Shown: positions 32,874-39,912 of the stretch, one piece after another
Position numbering within the stretch: the first letter of the stretch is position 1
Layout of the letters: every line of letters starts with the position of its first letter
DNA from: Chryseobacterium ureilyticum
GTDB lineage: Bacteria; Bacteroidota; Bacteroidia; Flavobacteriales; Weeksellaceae
Assembly: GCF_900156735.1 (NCBI RefSeq)
Contig: NZ_FTOL01000015.1
Location: 1-64,000 of the forward strand
Direction of reading: 5' to 3'
DNA: 64,000 bases
The notes under the pieces: model-generated
Databases searched by the model: none
The model's input: only the letters and a program-made list of their open reading frames with translations
What the model was told of the DNA's origin: nothing
Translations under genes and position numbers: made by a program

Positions 32874-33170
32874 ATGCCGTTCGATTTAATTTTAGATGAA
32901 AATTTTGATATCAAGATAGAGGATGGGGATTTTGTGATTGGTGAAAGTACCTTTCAAAATCAAAATTTGTTAATACTTGCAGATAAGGGTCAATTTAAAA
33001 TGGATCCAACAGTAGGTGTAGGAACTAGACGTTTTTTAGAAAGTAGTAAAAAGGATGATCTTGCCCGTGAAATTAGGCAGGAGTTTATAAAGGATGGAAT
33101 GTTTATTAAAAGTCTATCCATTAGCCCTGAAATGGAAATAAAAGTAGATGCAGTATATAATAATGGATGA
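32874..33170 (+). CDS. Baseplate wedge protein (Mu gp46 / gp25-like)
   Basis: 98 residues: FDLILDENFDIKIEDGDFVIG, QNLLILADKGQFKMDPTVGVG, then a C-terminal strand. The DGDF and G-x-x-x-x-P-x-x-G motif belongs to the gp46/gpW/gp25 wedge family. Confidence 0.8.
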   Translation: MPFDLILDENFDIKIEDGDFVIGESTFQNQNLLILADKGQFKMDPTVGVGTRRFLESSKKDDLAREIRQEFIKDGMFIKSLSISPEMEIKVDAVYNNG

Positions 33171-33171
33171 T

Positions 33172-33513
33172 ATGAAAAATATAATTACTGATAGTTTAGG
33201 AGTTTTACTTACTGCTTTGGCAACTGGTTTTGGCGGTTGGTTCTTTGGTCGTAAAAAAGCCAATGCAGAAGCTGAAACTTCCCAAATTGATAATGCAGAA
33301 AAGGCTCTCGAATATTATAAACGTATTGTTGATGATTTGGGAGTGAGGTTGGAAAAAGCCATTGAAAATCTGCAAAAATCAGAAATTGAGAAACAAGAGG
33401 TTATCATAAAGTTCACAGAGGCAACTCAAACAATTCACGAACTAGAAAAAAAAGTAGATCGTCTTACGGAAGAACTTCAGAAATATAAACAACTCAACGG
33501 GAAAATATCATAA
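33172..33513 (+). CDS. Membrane-anchored coiled-coil protein, 113 aa
   Basis: The ATG at 33172 follows the previous stop by one base; ATG 33163 would add three residues. An N-terminal hydrophobic segment (about 3-27, SLGVLLTALATGFGGWFFG), RKK, then about 85 residues of coiled coil (VRLEKAIENLQKSEIEKQ, HELEKKVDRLTEELQKY). An anchored helix in the middle of a baseplate operon could be a lysis accessory (i-spanin-like) or holin-linked protein. Overlaps the next gene by 1 bp. Confidence 0.65.
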   Translation: MKNIITDSLGVLLTALATGFGGWFFGRKKANAEAETSQIDNAEKALEYYKRIVDDLGVRLEKAIENLQKSEIEKQEVIIKFTEATQTIHELEKKVDRLTEELQKYKQLNGKIS

Positions 33514-33809
33514 TGGAAGTAACAATCCGCAATAATCAATCATTGTTAGACATAGCTATACAATACACTGGTAACATTGGTAATTCTGTTTATATAGCAA
33601 AGTTTAATAATCTTGCCCCTTCAGAACAGTTAAGTTCCGGGACAGTTATTAAAATTCCTGATGATATAGTCATTGAAAAGACTATGGTAGATTATTTTAA
33701 AATCAGACAACATCCACCTATTGCCACAAGATCTAGTAACGAGGTTCAAATAAAACCATTAGAGGGAATAAATTACTGGGAAATAGAAGAAACATTTGAA
33801 GTACAATGA
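33513..33809 (+). CDS. LysM-type tail protein (gpX/gp53-like)
   Basis: 98 residues. The first 50 form a LysM-like module: NNQSLLDIAIQYTGNIGNSV, NNLAPSEQLSSGTVIKIP. Tail proteins of this type sit in baseplates (P2 gpX, T4 gp53). It has an ATGA overlap with the next gene. Confidence 0.72.
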   Translation: MEVTIRNNQSLLDIAIQYTGNIGNSVYIAKFNNLAPSEQLSSGTVIKIPDDIVIEKTMVDYFKIRQHPPIATRSSNEVQIKPLEGINYWEIEETFEVQ

Positions 33810-34654
33810 GAAGTATTGAAGAAATATATAATAGCCTTATAAGTCGTAAAGAAACATATCCCGAAATCTCTGGGCTTACTATCTTAGATTCCAAGTCTAA
33901 AGTTTCCATTTGGCGTAATATCCTTTGGGTTTGTGCATTCCTTGTCTGGACTCATGAACAAATTTTTGAAACTCATAAAAAAGAAACTGCAAAAATGATT
34001 GAAGAAGATAAGGCACATACCCCAAGATGGTATCGGAAAATTTCACTGGCTTTTCAGCACGGTTTTTCTTTGTTAACTGATTCAGATAAATTTAACAATA
34101 TTGGTTATACAGATGATCAAATTGAAAAATCAAAAATTATAAAGTATTGTGCTATAGAAGAGTTGAAAGATCAAAGCAGGCTTATAATAAAAATTGCTAC
34201 TGAATCCGGGGCCTTGCTCCAACCGATTAGTGAAGAGCAAAAAAGAGCATTTGAGTATTATATTTCAGAAGTTCGTGATGCTGGTGTAAAAACAACCGTC
34301 ATCAATTATTTACCTGATAAACTTCAGATTTTTTTGAAGGTAAAAAGAGATCCTAACGTAATTGACTCAAACGGTGTTTCCATTGTTATGGGGAATGAAC
34401 CTGTAAAAGAAGCATTATTGGAGTTTATGAAGGAATTACCATTTAATGGTGAACTGATATTGAATAAACTGGTTGACAAACTTCAGATTATTGAAGGAGT
34501 TATTAATCCGCATTTAATTAATGTTAAAACGGCTTGGATAGACCCTAATGCTGGAAATTATGGAAAGTTTGAAAATGTAGAAATTTCAACAATACCAATC
34601 AGTGGATATTTCGCAATTGATTGGGAAAATTCAAAAATCGAATATGTGGTTTAA
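33806..34654 (+). CDS. Baseplate J-like wedge protein (Mu gp47-like)
   Basis: 282 residues after the LysM gene (4-bp overlap). An N-terminal helical region with ILWVCAFLVWTHEQIF, a middle RLIIKIATESGALLQPISEEQKRAFEYYISEV segment containing the GxxLxPI motif of Bacteroidota J proteins, and a C-terminal strand region VEISTIPISGYFAI. It connects wedge to fibre. Overlaps the next gene by 11 bp. Confidence 0.75.
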   Translation: MRSIEEIYNSLISRKETYPEISGLTILDSKSKVSIWRNILWVCAFLVWTHEQIFETHKKETAKMIEEDKAHTPRWYRKISLAFQHGFSLLTDSDKFNNIGYTDDQIEKSKIIKYCAIEELKDQSRLIIKIATESGALLQPISEEQKRAFEYYISEVRDAGVKTTVINYLPDKLQIFLKVKRDPNVIDSNGVSIVMGNEPVKEALLEFMKELPFNGELILNKLVDKLQIIEGVINPHLINVKTAWIDPNAGNYGKFENVEISTIPISGYFAIDWENSKIEYVV

Positions 34655-35111
34655 TTTTAATGCACAGGAACATATCCTGCAAACATGGCCATCAATTTTG
34701 AGGTTGCCAAAAATAAGCTCCTTTCTATCTCTTATTTCAGAAGAAATAATAGATGTCAATAATCTATTCCTTGTAAACAGAAATCAAAATATTACAAAAA
34801 TTAGGAACAATTCGCAAACGTGTTTTCTCCGGAAGATTCTCAATGATACCTTTGATTATCAAAGACGGATTAAAATAGTTGATACTGTACTTAAACAGCC
34901 TAAATACATTTATACTGAGGCTGAAAAAAAACCAAAATTCTTAGGAGAGATGATTGTATATACAGAAGAAGAAACGGAAGGCTTTGAAGTAGACTTTACG
35001 GTTTTAATCCCTGGGGAATTAAGAAATTATCAAATTGAAATAAAGTCAATGATTGACTTTTTCAAACTAGCATCCAAAAGATACAAAATAGTTGTAGATG
35101 AAAACATTTAA
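34644..35111 (+). CDS. Tail protein I-like (Mu gp48/DUF2313 position), 155 aa
   Basis: ATG 34644 overlaps gpJ by 11 bp; a longer frame from 34602 would lie inside gpJ. The sequence is helical at first then beta-rich (GFEVDFTVLIPGEL). The gene lies between the J-like wedge and the tail fibre, where Mu has gp48, so a fibre-attachment role is inferred from order. Confidence 0.6.
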   Translation: MWFNFNAQEHILQTWPSILRLPKISSFLSLISEEIIDVNNLFLVNRNQNITKIRNNSQTCFLRKILNDTFDYQRRIKIVDTVLKQPKYIYTEAEKKPKFLGEMIVYTEEETEGFEVDFTVLIPGELRNYQIEIKSMIDFFKLASKRYKIVVDENI

Positions 35112-35928
35112 TTATAATCAAGCTGGAGGAATGAGGCTTACTACAGAGCGATTTAATGAGCTTCAGCAAGCTTACAGTATATTTACTGGTTTAGCGGGAA
35201 TGGCAGGAAATAAAGCTATTATATCAGGTTGTGAGGATCAGGGAACCACCATCTCTGATGGCTATGTAGTTATAAATGGCGAATTATTGGAGTTTAAGAG
35301 CGCTTTGAAGCAATCCAGTGTCATCATCAAAACGGAAGTTAAAAAGTTAATGTTTGAAAATGGAGAAAAAGACTTTGAGACTTATAGATATGTCACTTTT
35401 GGATTTTCACCTGATGCATTTATTTGGGAGGACTTCAAGCGTGTGACTGCCTTAAATCTATTGGAGGAAAGGATTTCTCGCTTAGAAAAAGCATCTGCGC
35501 CAATAATCAATGGTGGGGCTCGTGTACTATGGAACAGACCTGCTAACGAAATTCCGCCAGGCTGGGAAGAGGATAAGGATTTTGCAGGGAGAATGCCTGT
35601 AGGTCTTGATTTAAATGATTCAGATTTTAATGAAGTCGCAAAATCTGGGGGTGAAAAAAAACATAAGCTTACAATATCAGAGATTCCAAAACATTTCTTT
35701 AAAATATTTGGTGGTTCAGGAATTAATACTGGAAAGATTATTGATAATCCCGAATATACGGCTGCTTGTCAGGGTGATAGTCCAGTTGCTAATGAAGACT
35801 GGAATTACGAAATAACTTCCGCAGCTGGAGAAGCATATGCGGGAAAAACGAATACACTAGGAAATGATCAGGAGCATAACAATATGTCTCCATTCAGAAT
35901 TGTAATTTACATTAAATACGTAGGATAA
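35098..35928 (+). CDS. Tail collar/short fibre protein
   Basis: 276 residues. N-terminal Bacteroidota fibre start (GGMRLTTERFNELQQAY), a hinge helix (LNLLEERISRLEKA), then a phage tail collar domain: VLWNRPANEIPPGWEE, FAGRMPVGLD, GGEKKHKLTISEIPKH and C-terminal HNNMSPFRIVIYIKYVG. Overlaps the previous gene by 14 bp. Probably part of the receptor-contact apparatus. Confidence 0.82.
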   Translation: MKTFNYNQAGGMRLTTERFNELQQAYSIFTGLAGMAGNKAIISGCEDQGTTISDGYVVINGELLEFKSALKQSSVIIKTEVKKLMFENGEKDFETYRYVTFGFSPDAFIWEDFKRVTALNLLEERISRLEKASAPIINGGARVLWNRPANEIPPGWEEDKDFAGRMPVGLDLNDSDFNEVAKSGGEKKHKLTISEIPKHFFKIFGGSGINTGKIIDNPEYTAACQGDSPVANEDWNYEITSAAGEAYAGKTNTLGNDQEHNNMSPFRIVIYIKYVG

Positions 35929-35930
35929 CT

Positions 35931-37991
35931 ATGCCAAAAATTTCAAAAATTAATCTTAGGCAGTTGTTTGCCAAAGGGATGAAACCCTCACAAGAAGCAT
36001 TTTACAATTTATTTGATTCCTTCTGGCACAAAGATGATCAAATAGATATAGCCGCTGTAAAAGATCTACAGCTATCGCTTAATAGTAAACTTGATAATGC
36101 TGCGAAAGATTCTTTGTTAGATGCATTTAATGATGCTTTAACTGATATCCATCAGGCAGTAGAATCAGAATTCAAAGGAATCTTAAATCCAACAGGTATG
36201 GCTCCAACAGAAGATGGAAGTTATAAACCAGCAGTGTCTTCAGAACTGGACAAACCAACAGATCCTACCAGTACTTTAGACTGGGGAACAAAATATCCAA
36301 ATGCTGGAAATTTACGATCAAAACAAGGATATTCCACGATGTTTTATAAAAAAGGAACTGTATGGACAAAATCAGAAACCAAAATTGATGTAAATTCAGA
36401 AAAATATGATAAAACATCTGCGGCAGTTGGTAATTATCCAGATTTCGCTAATCCTAACAAAATGACTCTGCCTAATGCCGGATTTACCCTTGAACAAGGA
36501 AATAACACCCTGCCAGCTACATTAAGATATTGGCAATCACCAGCACTTTTGAAAGATCGATATATAGTGAAAATACGAGCAAAAGCAACGGCTATAGGAA
36601 ATGTGAATATTTTTATACATAAGAAATCTGATATGTCTCTTGATCGGACTATTCAAGTTAATGTGACATCACAAATTTTTGAATATGTCTTCACTGAACC
36701 AATTGATTCAGATCTATATTATGTGATGTTTAGTAGTGGAATAATGTATTATGCATTCAATGGAGGAACTCCTGTAAAACAAATGTTAGTTGCTACCGGA
36801 GAGTGGTCGGAAAATCCTACAATAGCTCTATGTGTCGAATACTTTACATATCATTCTGCGATATTACCAAAAACACTTACTGTTGCGCAAAGACTTGATT
36901 TACTTGAAAGCAGAGAAACCAAATCTTTTCAGTGGTCTAATATAATGTTGGATAAAACTGAATTGCTTAGTAAAATTGTTAAAGAATCAATAAATTCAGT
37001 TTTTACTATTGATTCAGGAATAATCAACATTACTTCAATAGGTGATGGATTGGGAATTGTCGTTGCTAATAATATTTACCTAAATAAGAGGTGTTTTGAG
37101 TTTGATGTAAAGTTGAGCGATATAAATACGAAAATGTATTTTGGAACAAAACCTACAGAAAACCAAGTAGGTTCTGCAACATATTCAGTTGATTTCTCTA
37201 CTAAAAAAATTAATAACACATTTGATTTCTCAACGCTGATAGATGTAAATATTAATGATTCATATTCTATCAGTATGAGTTATAAAATTTCAGAAACTAC
37301 AATCAGAATTAGAAATAAACGAACGACACAAGAAGCATTGTACACTTTCAAACCTACAACAGATGAATTTGACCAATACAAAGTTGGTTTTATGTCTGGA
37401 GGTGGGTCAATATCGAAAATGAAGATTTATTCTATGGCAAAAGAAAGACCATATATAATGTTTTTTGGGGATAGTATTATGCGTGGTTCAAACAATAATC
37501 CTCTGAATAAGCGCTTTGCTGATTTATGTGGAACATTCTTAGGAAAGGAATATTTAATAAGTGGTAGAGCGGTAGGTAATATAGATGGTCTTATGAATAG
37601 ACTGGCTATAGAAATACCATGTTTTCGTCCACGTTATGTGTGTATTACGATTGGTACTAATGGTGGCAATACTGAAGCAAAATTAAATGCGATGATTGAT
37701 TTCTGTGAAGGCTACGGCTGTACAGTGATTTTGAATCATATACCTCTATATGATTCATCCACAGCTGCTAAAAATGCAATGATCGCAAATGTTGTTAACT
37801 CAAGAAAACTAATGAGTATTAGATATGATATAGCTACTTCTATAGGCTTTGATGCTACAACGAAGGATAACTCATGTTTTAGCAACGAAAGCGGAATCTT
37901 TATACATCCCAACGAAAAGGGTAATCAACAAATATTTGATAGGTCAAAGATAGATATGGAGGAAGTATTCATCAATGCTGGTGCAGCATAA
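35931..37991 (+). CDS. Tail fibre/spike with C-terminal SGNH/GDSL hydrolase domain
   Basis: 686 residues. N-terminal fibre-attachment region (KINLRQLFAKGMKPSQEAFY), low-complexity linker, beta-sandwich-like domains (about 130-300 and 330-500), then an SGNH hydrolase from about 507: block I FFGDSIMRG (Ser515), block II SGRAVGN, block III TIGTNGGN, block V HPNEKG (His659). The acid usually three residues before that His is not present; Glu653 or Asp elsewhere may serve. The likely job is deacetylation or ester cleavage on the host surface glycan during adsorption. Confidence 0.82.
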   Translation: MPKISKINLRQLFAKGMKPSQEAFYNLFDSFWHKDDQIDIAAVKDLQLSLNSKLDNAAKDSLLDAFNDALTDIHQAVESEFKGILNPTGMAPTEDGSYKPAVSSELDKPTDPTSTLDWGTKYPNAGNLRSKQGYSTMFYKKGTVWTKSETKIDVNSEKYDKTSAAVGNYPDFANPNKMTLPNAGFTLEQGNNTLPATLRYWQSPALLKDRYIVKIRAKATAIGNVNIFIHKKSDMSLDRTIQVNVTSQIFEYVFTEPIDSDLYYVMFSSGIMYYAFNGGTPVKQMLVATGEWSENPTIALCVEYFTYHSAILPKTLTVAQRLDLLESRETKSFQWSNIMLDKTELLSKIVKESINSVFTIDSGIINITSIGDGLGIVVANNIYLNKRCFEFDVKLSDINTKMYFGTKPTENQVGSATYSVDFSTKKINNTFDFSTLIDVNINDSYSISMSYKISETTIRIRNKRTTQEALYTFKPTTDEFDQYKVGFMSGGGSISKMKIYSMAKERPYIMFFGDSIMRGSNNNPLNKRFADLCGTFLGKEYLISGRAVGNIDGLMNRLAIEIPCFRPRYVCITIGTNGGNTEAKLNAMIDFCEGYGCTVILNHIPLYDSSTAAKNAMIANVVNSRKLMSIRYDIATSIGFDATTKDNSCFSNESGIFIHPNEKGNQQIFDRSKIDMEEVFINAGAA

Positions 37992-37997
37992 AAATAC

Positions 37998-38243
37998 CTA
38001 CCAAGCTCTATCAATGTCATCTTTCTGTGTTAAATATTGAAGATGATCTAAAAGATTTCTCTTAAGTGAATCTTTTAAAACATTATCTTCAATATTTTCT
38101 ATAGCTTGTTCTAAAATTAAAACATCCTGTGTAATTCCATTAAAGCTAGATACACGATCTCTTAATTCTTTTAAATGTAAGTCAATTCCACCTGTTTTAA
38201 AGTATTTTTTTAGTTTATTTAGTAAACTAGTCATGATATTCAT
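37998..38243 (-). CDS. Small right-end accessory protein, 81 aa
   Basis: The start is ATG 38243 (or 38234); the longer frame to 38315 would run through a hairpin. The sequence is mostly helical and charged (LKELRDRVSSF, LEQAIENIEDNVLKDSLKRN). It is convergent with the fibre gene, 6 bp away. A minus-strand small gene at the right end is where Mu-like phages carry cargo (moron) genes. Function unknown. Confidence 0.65.
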   Translation of the reverse strand: MNIMTSLLNKLKKYFKTGGIDLHLKELRDRVSSFNGITQDVLILEQAIENIEDNVLKDSLKRNLLDHLQYLTQKDDIDRAW

Positions 38244-38273
38244 TTTTGTAAAGTTACACAATTTATTAAAATA

Positions 38274-38363
38274 AGATAACCCCAGAATTATGGGGTTATC
38301 TGCTTTAACACTCATTCTAAATATTTAAGAACAGTTATTATTTGAACTCAAATAATAACTGTT
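38274..38363. repeat. Two strong palindromes
   Basis: AGATAACCCC (38274-38283) pairs with GGGGTTATCT (38292-38301) around an 8-nt loop. ACAGTTATTATTTGA (38332-38346) pairs with TCAAATAATAACTGT (38349-38363) around 2 nt. The first is followed on the minus strand by a T-rich stretch and may terminate leftward transcription. The second lacks a T run and has almost no loop, so it looks more like a protein-binding dyad. Confidence 0.6.
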
Positions 38364-38476
38364 GCATAGATATTAAAATTATTTTTGGTTTTTTTACGGA
38401 AAACAGTAATTGTATTTATAATCGGAAAATCTAATCATAAAGTATTGTAAAACTAAATGTAAAGGAAAAAAATATA

Positions 38477-38509
38477 AACTCCATTTAAAGACTATTTAAA
38501 TGGAGTTTA
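38477..38509 (-). terminator. Terminator of the broken right-end gene
   Basis: A 14-bp perfect stem AAACTCCATTTAAA / TTTAAATGGAGTTT (5-nt loop), followed on the minus strand by ATATTTTTTT. The stop codon of the frameshifted small gene (38498-38496) lies inside the stem. Confidence 0.75.
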
Positions 38510-38670
38510 ATTTATCTAATGATAATAATAAATATTGAAGTTGATGAACATACTTAACATGGTCTATTATAAAGCATTGAGAAGATGTTCCTGAATCACA
38601 TCCACATAGAGATATTTCAATTCCTTTTTTTGTTAGATTGATTTGAACGCTTTGGTTTTCGTCTGTTCAT
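38496..38670 (-). pseudogene. Frameshifted small right-end gene (about 57 aa if repaired)
   Basis: From ATG 38670 one frame gives 17 basic residues and stops. The neighbouring frame is open to TAA 38496 and looks coding: LTKKGIEISLCGCDSG, FIIDHVKYVHQLQYLL, then SLDKLNSI at the terminator. The span of 175 nt is 58 codons plus one base. Losing one A in the A7 run (38627-38633), or one base right after the ATG, restores a single 57-residue protein. The Cys pair CGC is notable. No family recognised. Confidence 0.55.
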
Positions 38671-38735
38671 TCTTATGTGCTATTTCTTTTTTTTAATCAA
38701 TAATAATTGCCTGTACGCTTTTAATGAGATTTATT

Positions 38736-38775
38736 AATTTTTTGACATTCAGTATTGAATTTTTTGACATTCAGT
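38736..38775. repeat. Putative right-end transposase-binding sites (R2, R1)
   Basis: AATTTTTTGACATTCAGT occurs at 38736-38753 and 38758-38775, exactly 22 bp apart. Inverted partners lie at the left end. MuA sites R1 and R2 in phage Mu also abut with a 22-bp period. The A/T run points inward, as the GAAA part of MuA sites does. Confidence 0.65.
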
Positions 38776-38803
38776 TTTTGCGATTATATTATGAAAAAAT
38801 AAT

Positions 38804-39142
38804 TTATTCTCTATCGAATTTAGCCAGCTTTTTATCAACCCATACTGTAGCAAAGGGGAAAAATGCAGCTAATAAGGCGAACACGAAATCTTCATCATCC
38901 CAGTTGTAAATTTTTCTTGCAGGAATACAAAGTAAAAGGTAAAGTGTGAAAAATAAACCGTGTAAGCTACCAATGACGCTAATGAAAATAATTGAATACA
39001 GGTTTTCATCATATCGAATCCAGATCATAGCAACACAATACAATAAAACACATGAAATAGCTTCCGCAAGACAAATCTGTTTAAACCATTTGATGAGTTT
39101 TTCCTGAGAGTATTTTGAAAAGAATTTATTGATGAAGTCCAT
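38804..39142 (-). CDS. DUF3817 membrane protein
   Basis: 112 residues, first host gene right of the prophage. Three hydrophobic segments (about 21-42, 49-75, 85-103) with FKQICLAEAISCVLLY, GSLHGLFFTLYLLL and FVFALLAAFFPFATVWVDKKL, the pattern of the DUF3817 integral membrane family. Function unknown. Its stop lies about 20 bp from the prophage end, so the insertion lies just beyond the coding region. Confidence 0.8.
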   Translation of the reverse strand: MDFINKFFSKYSQEKLIKWFKQICLAEAISCVLLYCVAMIWIRYDENLYSIIFISVIGSLHGLFFTLYLLLCIPARKIYNWDDEDFVFALLAAFFPFATVWVDKKLAKFDRE

Positions 39143-39218
39143 TATTATAGAAATAAGTTGAGAGGTAAAAGTAAGAGTCTTTCTCTAGCTTCTAATCTCT
39201 GTTTTTCGTTTTGCAAAA

Positions 39219-39803
39219 TTACTTATAAAAGTTACTTCCATCCAAATATTCAAAAACCTCAGGCGGTAACATAGGTCTTACGTTTTTACCATCCTTGATC
39301 ATGTTTCGGATTTCAGTAGCAGAAAGTTCTATTACTGGAGCTTTGATCATAGAGATATTCTCATGTTGTAAATACTCAGAATCTTTTTTCTCACCTTCAA
39401 ATACCCTTGGGTAAACAATGATATGATGATTTTTGATCAGAGTTTCGGAATTTTTCCATTTGTGAAGGCTATCCAGATTATCTTCTCCCATAATCAGACT
39501 GAATGAATAGTCAGGATATTTTTCATGAAGGTAAGTGAGCGTATCAATTGTATAACTTGGTTTTGGGAGAGAAAACTCAACATTGGAAGCTCTCATATTC
39601 GGGTAATTTTTTACCGCAAGCTGTACCATATCAAGTCTGTTGTGATCCTTCAATAGAGATTTCTTATCCTTAAACGGGTTTTGCGGACTTACCACAAACC
39701 ACAGTTCATCCATATCCGAATTTTCAAGAATATAATTGGCTAAAATAAGATGTCCGATATGTATTGGATTAAAAGATCCGAAGAATAGACCGATTTTTTT
39801 CAT
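39219..39803 (-). CDS. nadD: Nicotinate-nucleotide adenylyltransferase
   Basis: 194 residues, normal length. It makes deamido-NAD from NaMN and ATP in NAD synthesis. The nucleotidyl transferase motif GSFNPIHIGH (residues 9-18) and the C-terminal ELSATEIRNMI, equivalent to the ISSTxIR motif, are both present; FPVVSPQNPFK-like substrate loop near 36-46. Lies 76 bp from the DUF3817 gene and 109 bp from recJ, all on the same strand. Confidence 0.93.
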   Translation of the reverse strand: MKKIGLFFGSFNPIHIGHLILANYILENSDMDELWFVVSPQNPFKDKKSLLKDHNRLDMVQLAVKNYPNMRASNVEFSLPKPSYTIDTLTYLHEKYPDYSFSLIMGEDNLDSLHKWKNSETLIKNHHIIVYPRVFEGEKKDSEYLQHENISMIKAPVIELSATEIRNMIKDGKNVRPMLPPEVFEYLDGSNFYK

Positions 39804-39912
39804 TTTTGTAAAGTAACAGCTAAGAGCTTATCGAAAGTTTATAGGTAACAGTTAGATTATTTCAGGCTTTGCAGGAAATTTAAAATTTTGGTTTTCTAAT
39901 CCCTGCAACCTA

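Larger units (their letters stand above)
4831..38782. mobile_element. Mu-like transposable prophage, about 34 kb
   Basis: Transposable-phage identity rests on MuA-type DDE transposase plus MuB ATPase at the left end, an S24 repressor facing left, DUF935 portal, gpF, gpG, Mu-type protease/scaffold, and a contractile tail and baseplate module. Ends are inferred from transposase-site-like repeats: AATTTTTTGACATTCAGT twice at 22-bp spacing on the right (38736-38775) and inverted partners on the left (4844-4855, 4929-4941). A shared 6-mer ATTATA flanks the given limits (4825-4830 and 38783-38788) and could be the target duplication, but the resulting ends are not TG/CA, so each boundary is uncertain by up to about 100 bp. 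The host neighbours are an OMP gene and a DUF3817 gene. Lesions in DUF3164 and a right-end gene suggest some decay; structural genes look intact. Confidence 0.9.
38244..38803. other. Prophage right-end region: palindromes, broken small gene, transposase sites
   Basis: About 560 bp with no intact gene. From left to right: a promoter-like TAACTTTAC reading left (about 38254), two palindromes (38274-38301, 38332-38363), a minus-strand terminator (38477-38509), a frameshifted small gene (38496-38670), the paired 18-bp end repeats (38736-38775), and the junction with host DNA just before the stop of the DUF3817 gene at 38804. Confidence 0.6.

Noticed and set aside
4933..38773. TGAATGTCA...TGACATTCA as exact Mu-type TG/CA ends
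   Set aside because: The 5-bp flanks (TAAAC on the left, GTTTT on the right) do not match, and the inverted match continues outward beyond TG/CA, so these are more likely internal binding sites.
38724..38909. 61-codon plus-strand frame spanning the prophage right junction
   Set aside because: It crosses the end repeats and is antisense to the DUF3817 gene; not coding-like.
39870..39907. TGCAGG...CCTGCA hairpin with CTGCAACCTA shared with 55371-55380
   Set aside because: The shared word is only 10 bp and the stem 6 bp, too little to claim a repeat family from two copies.
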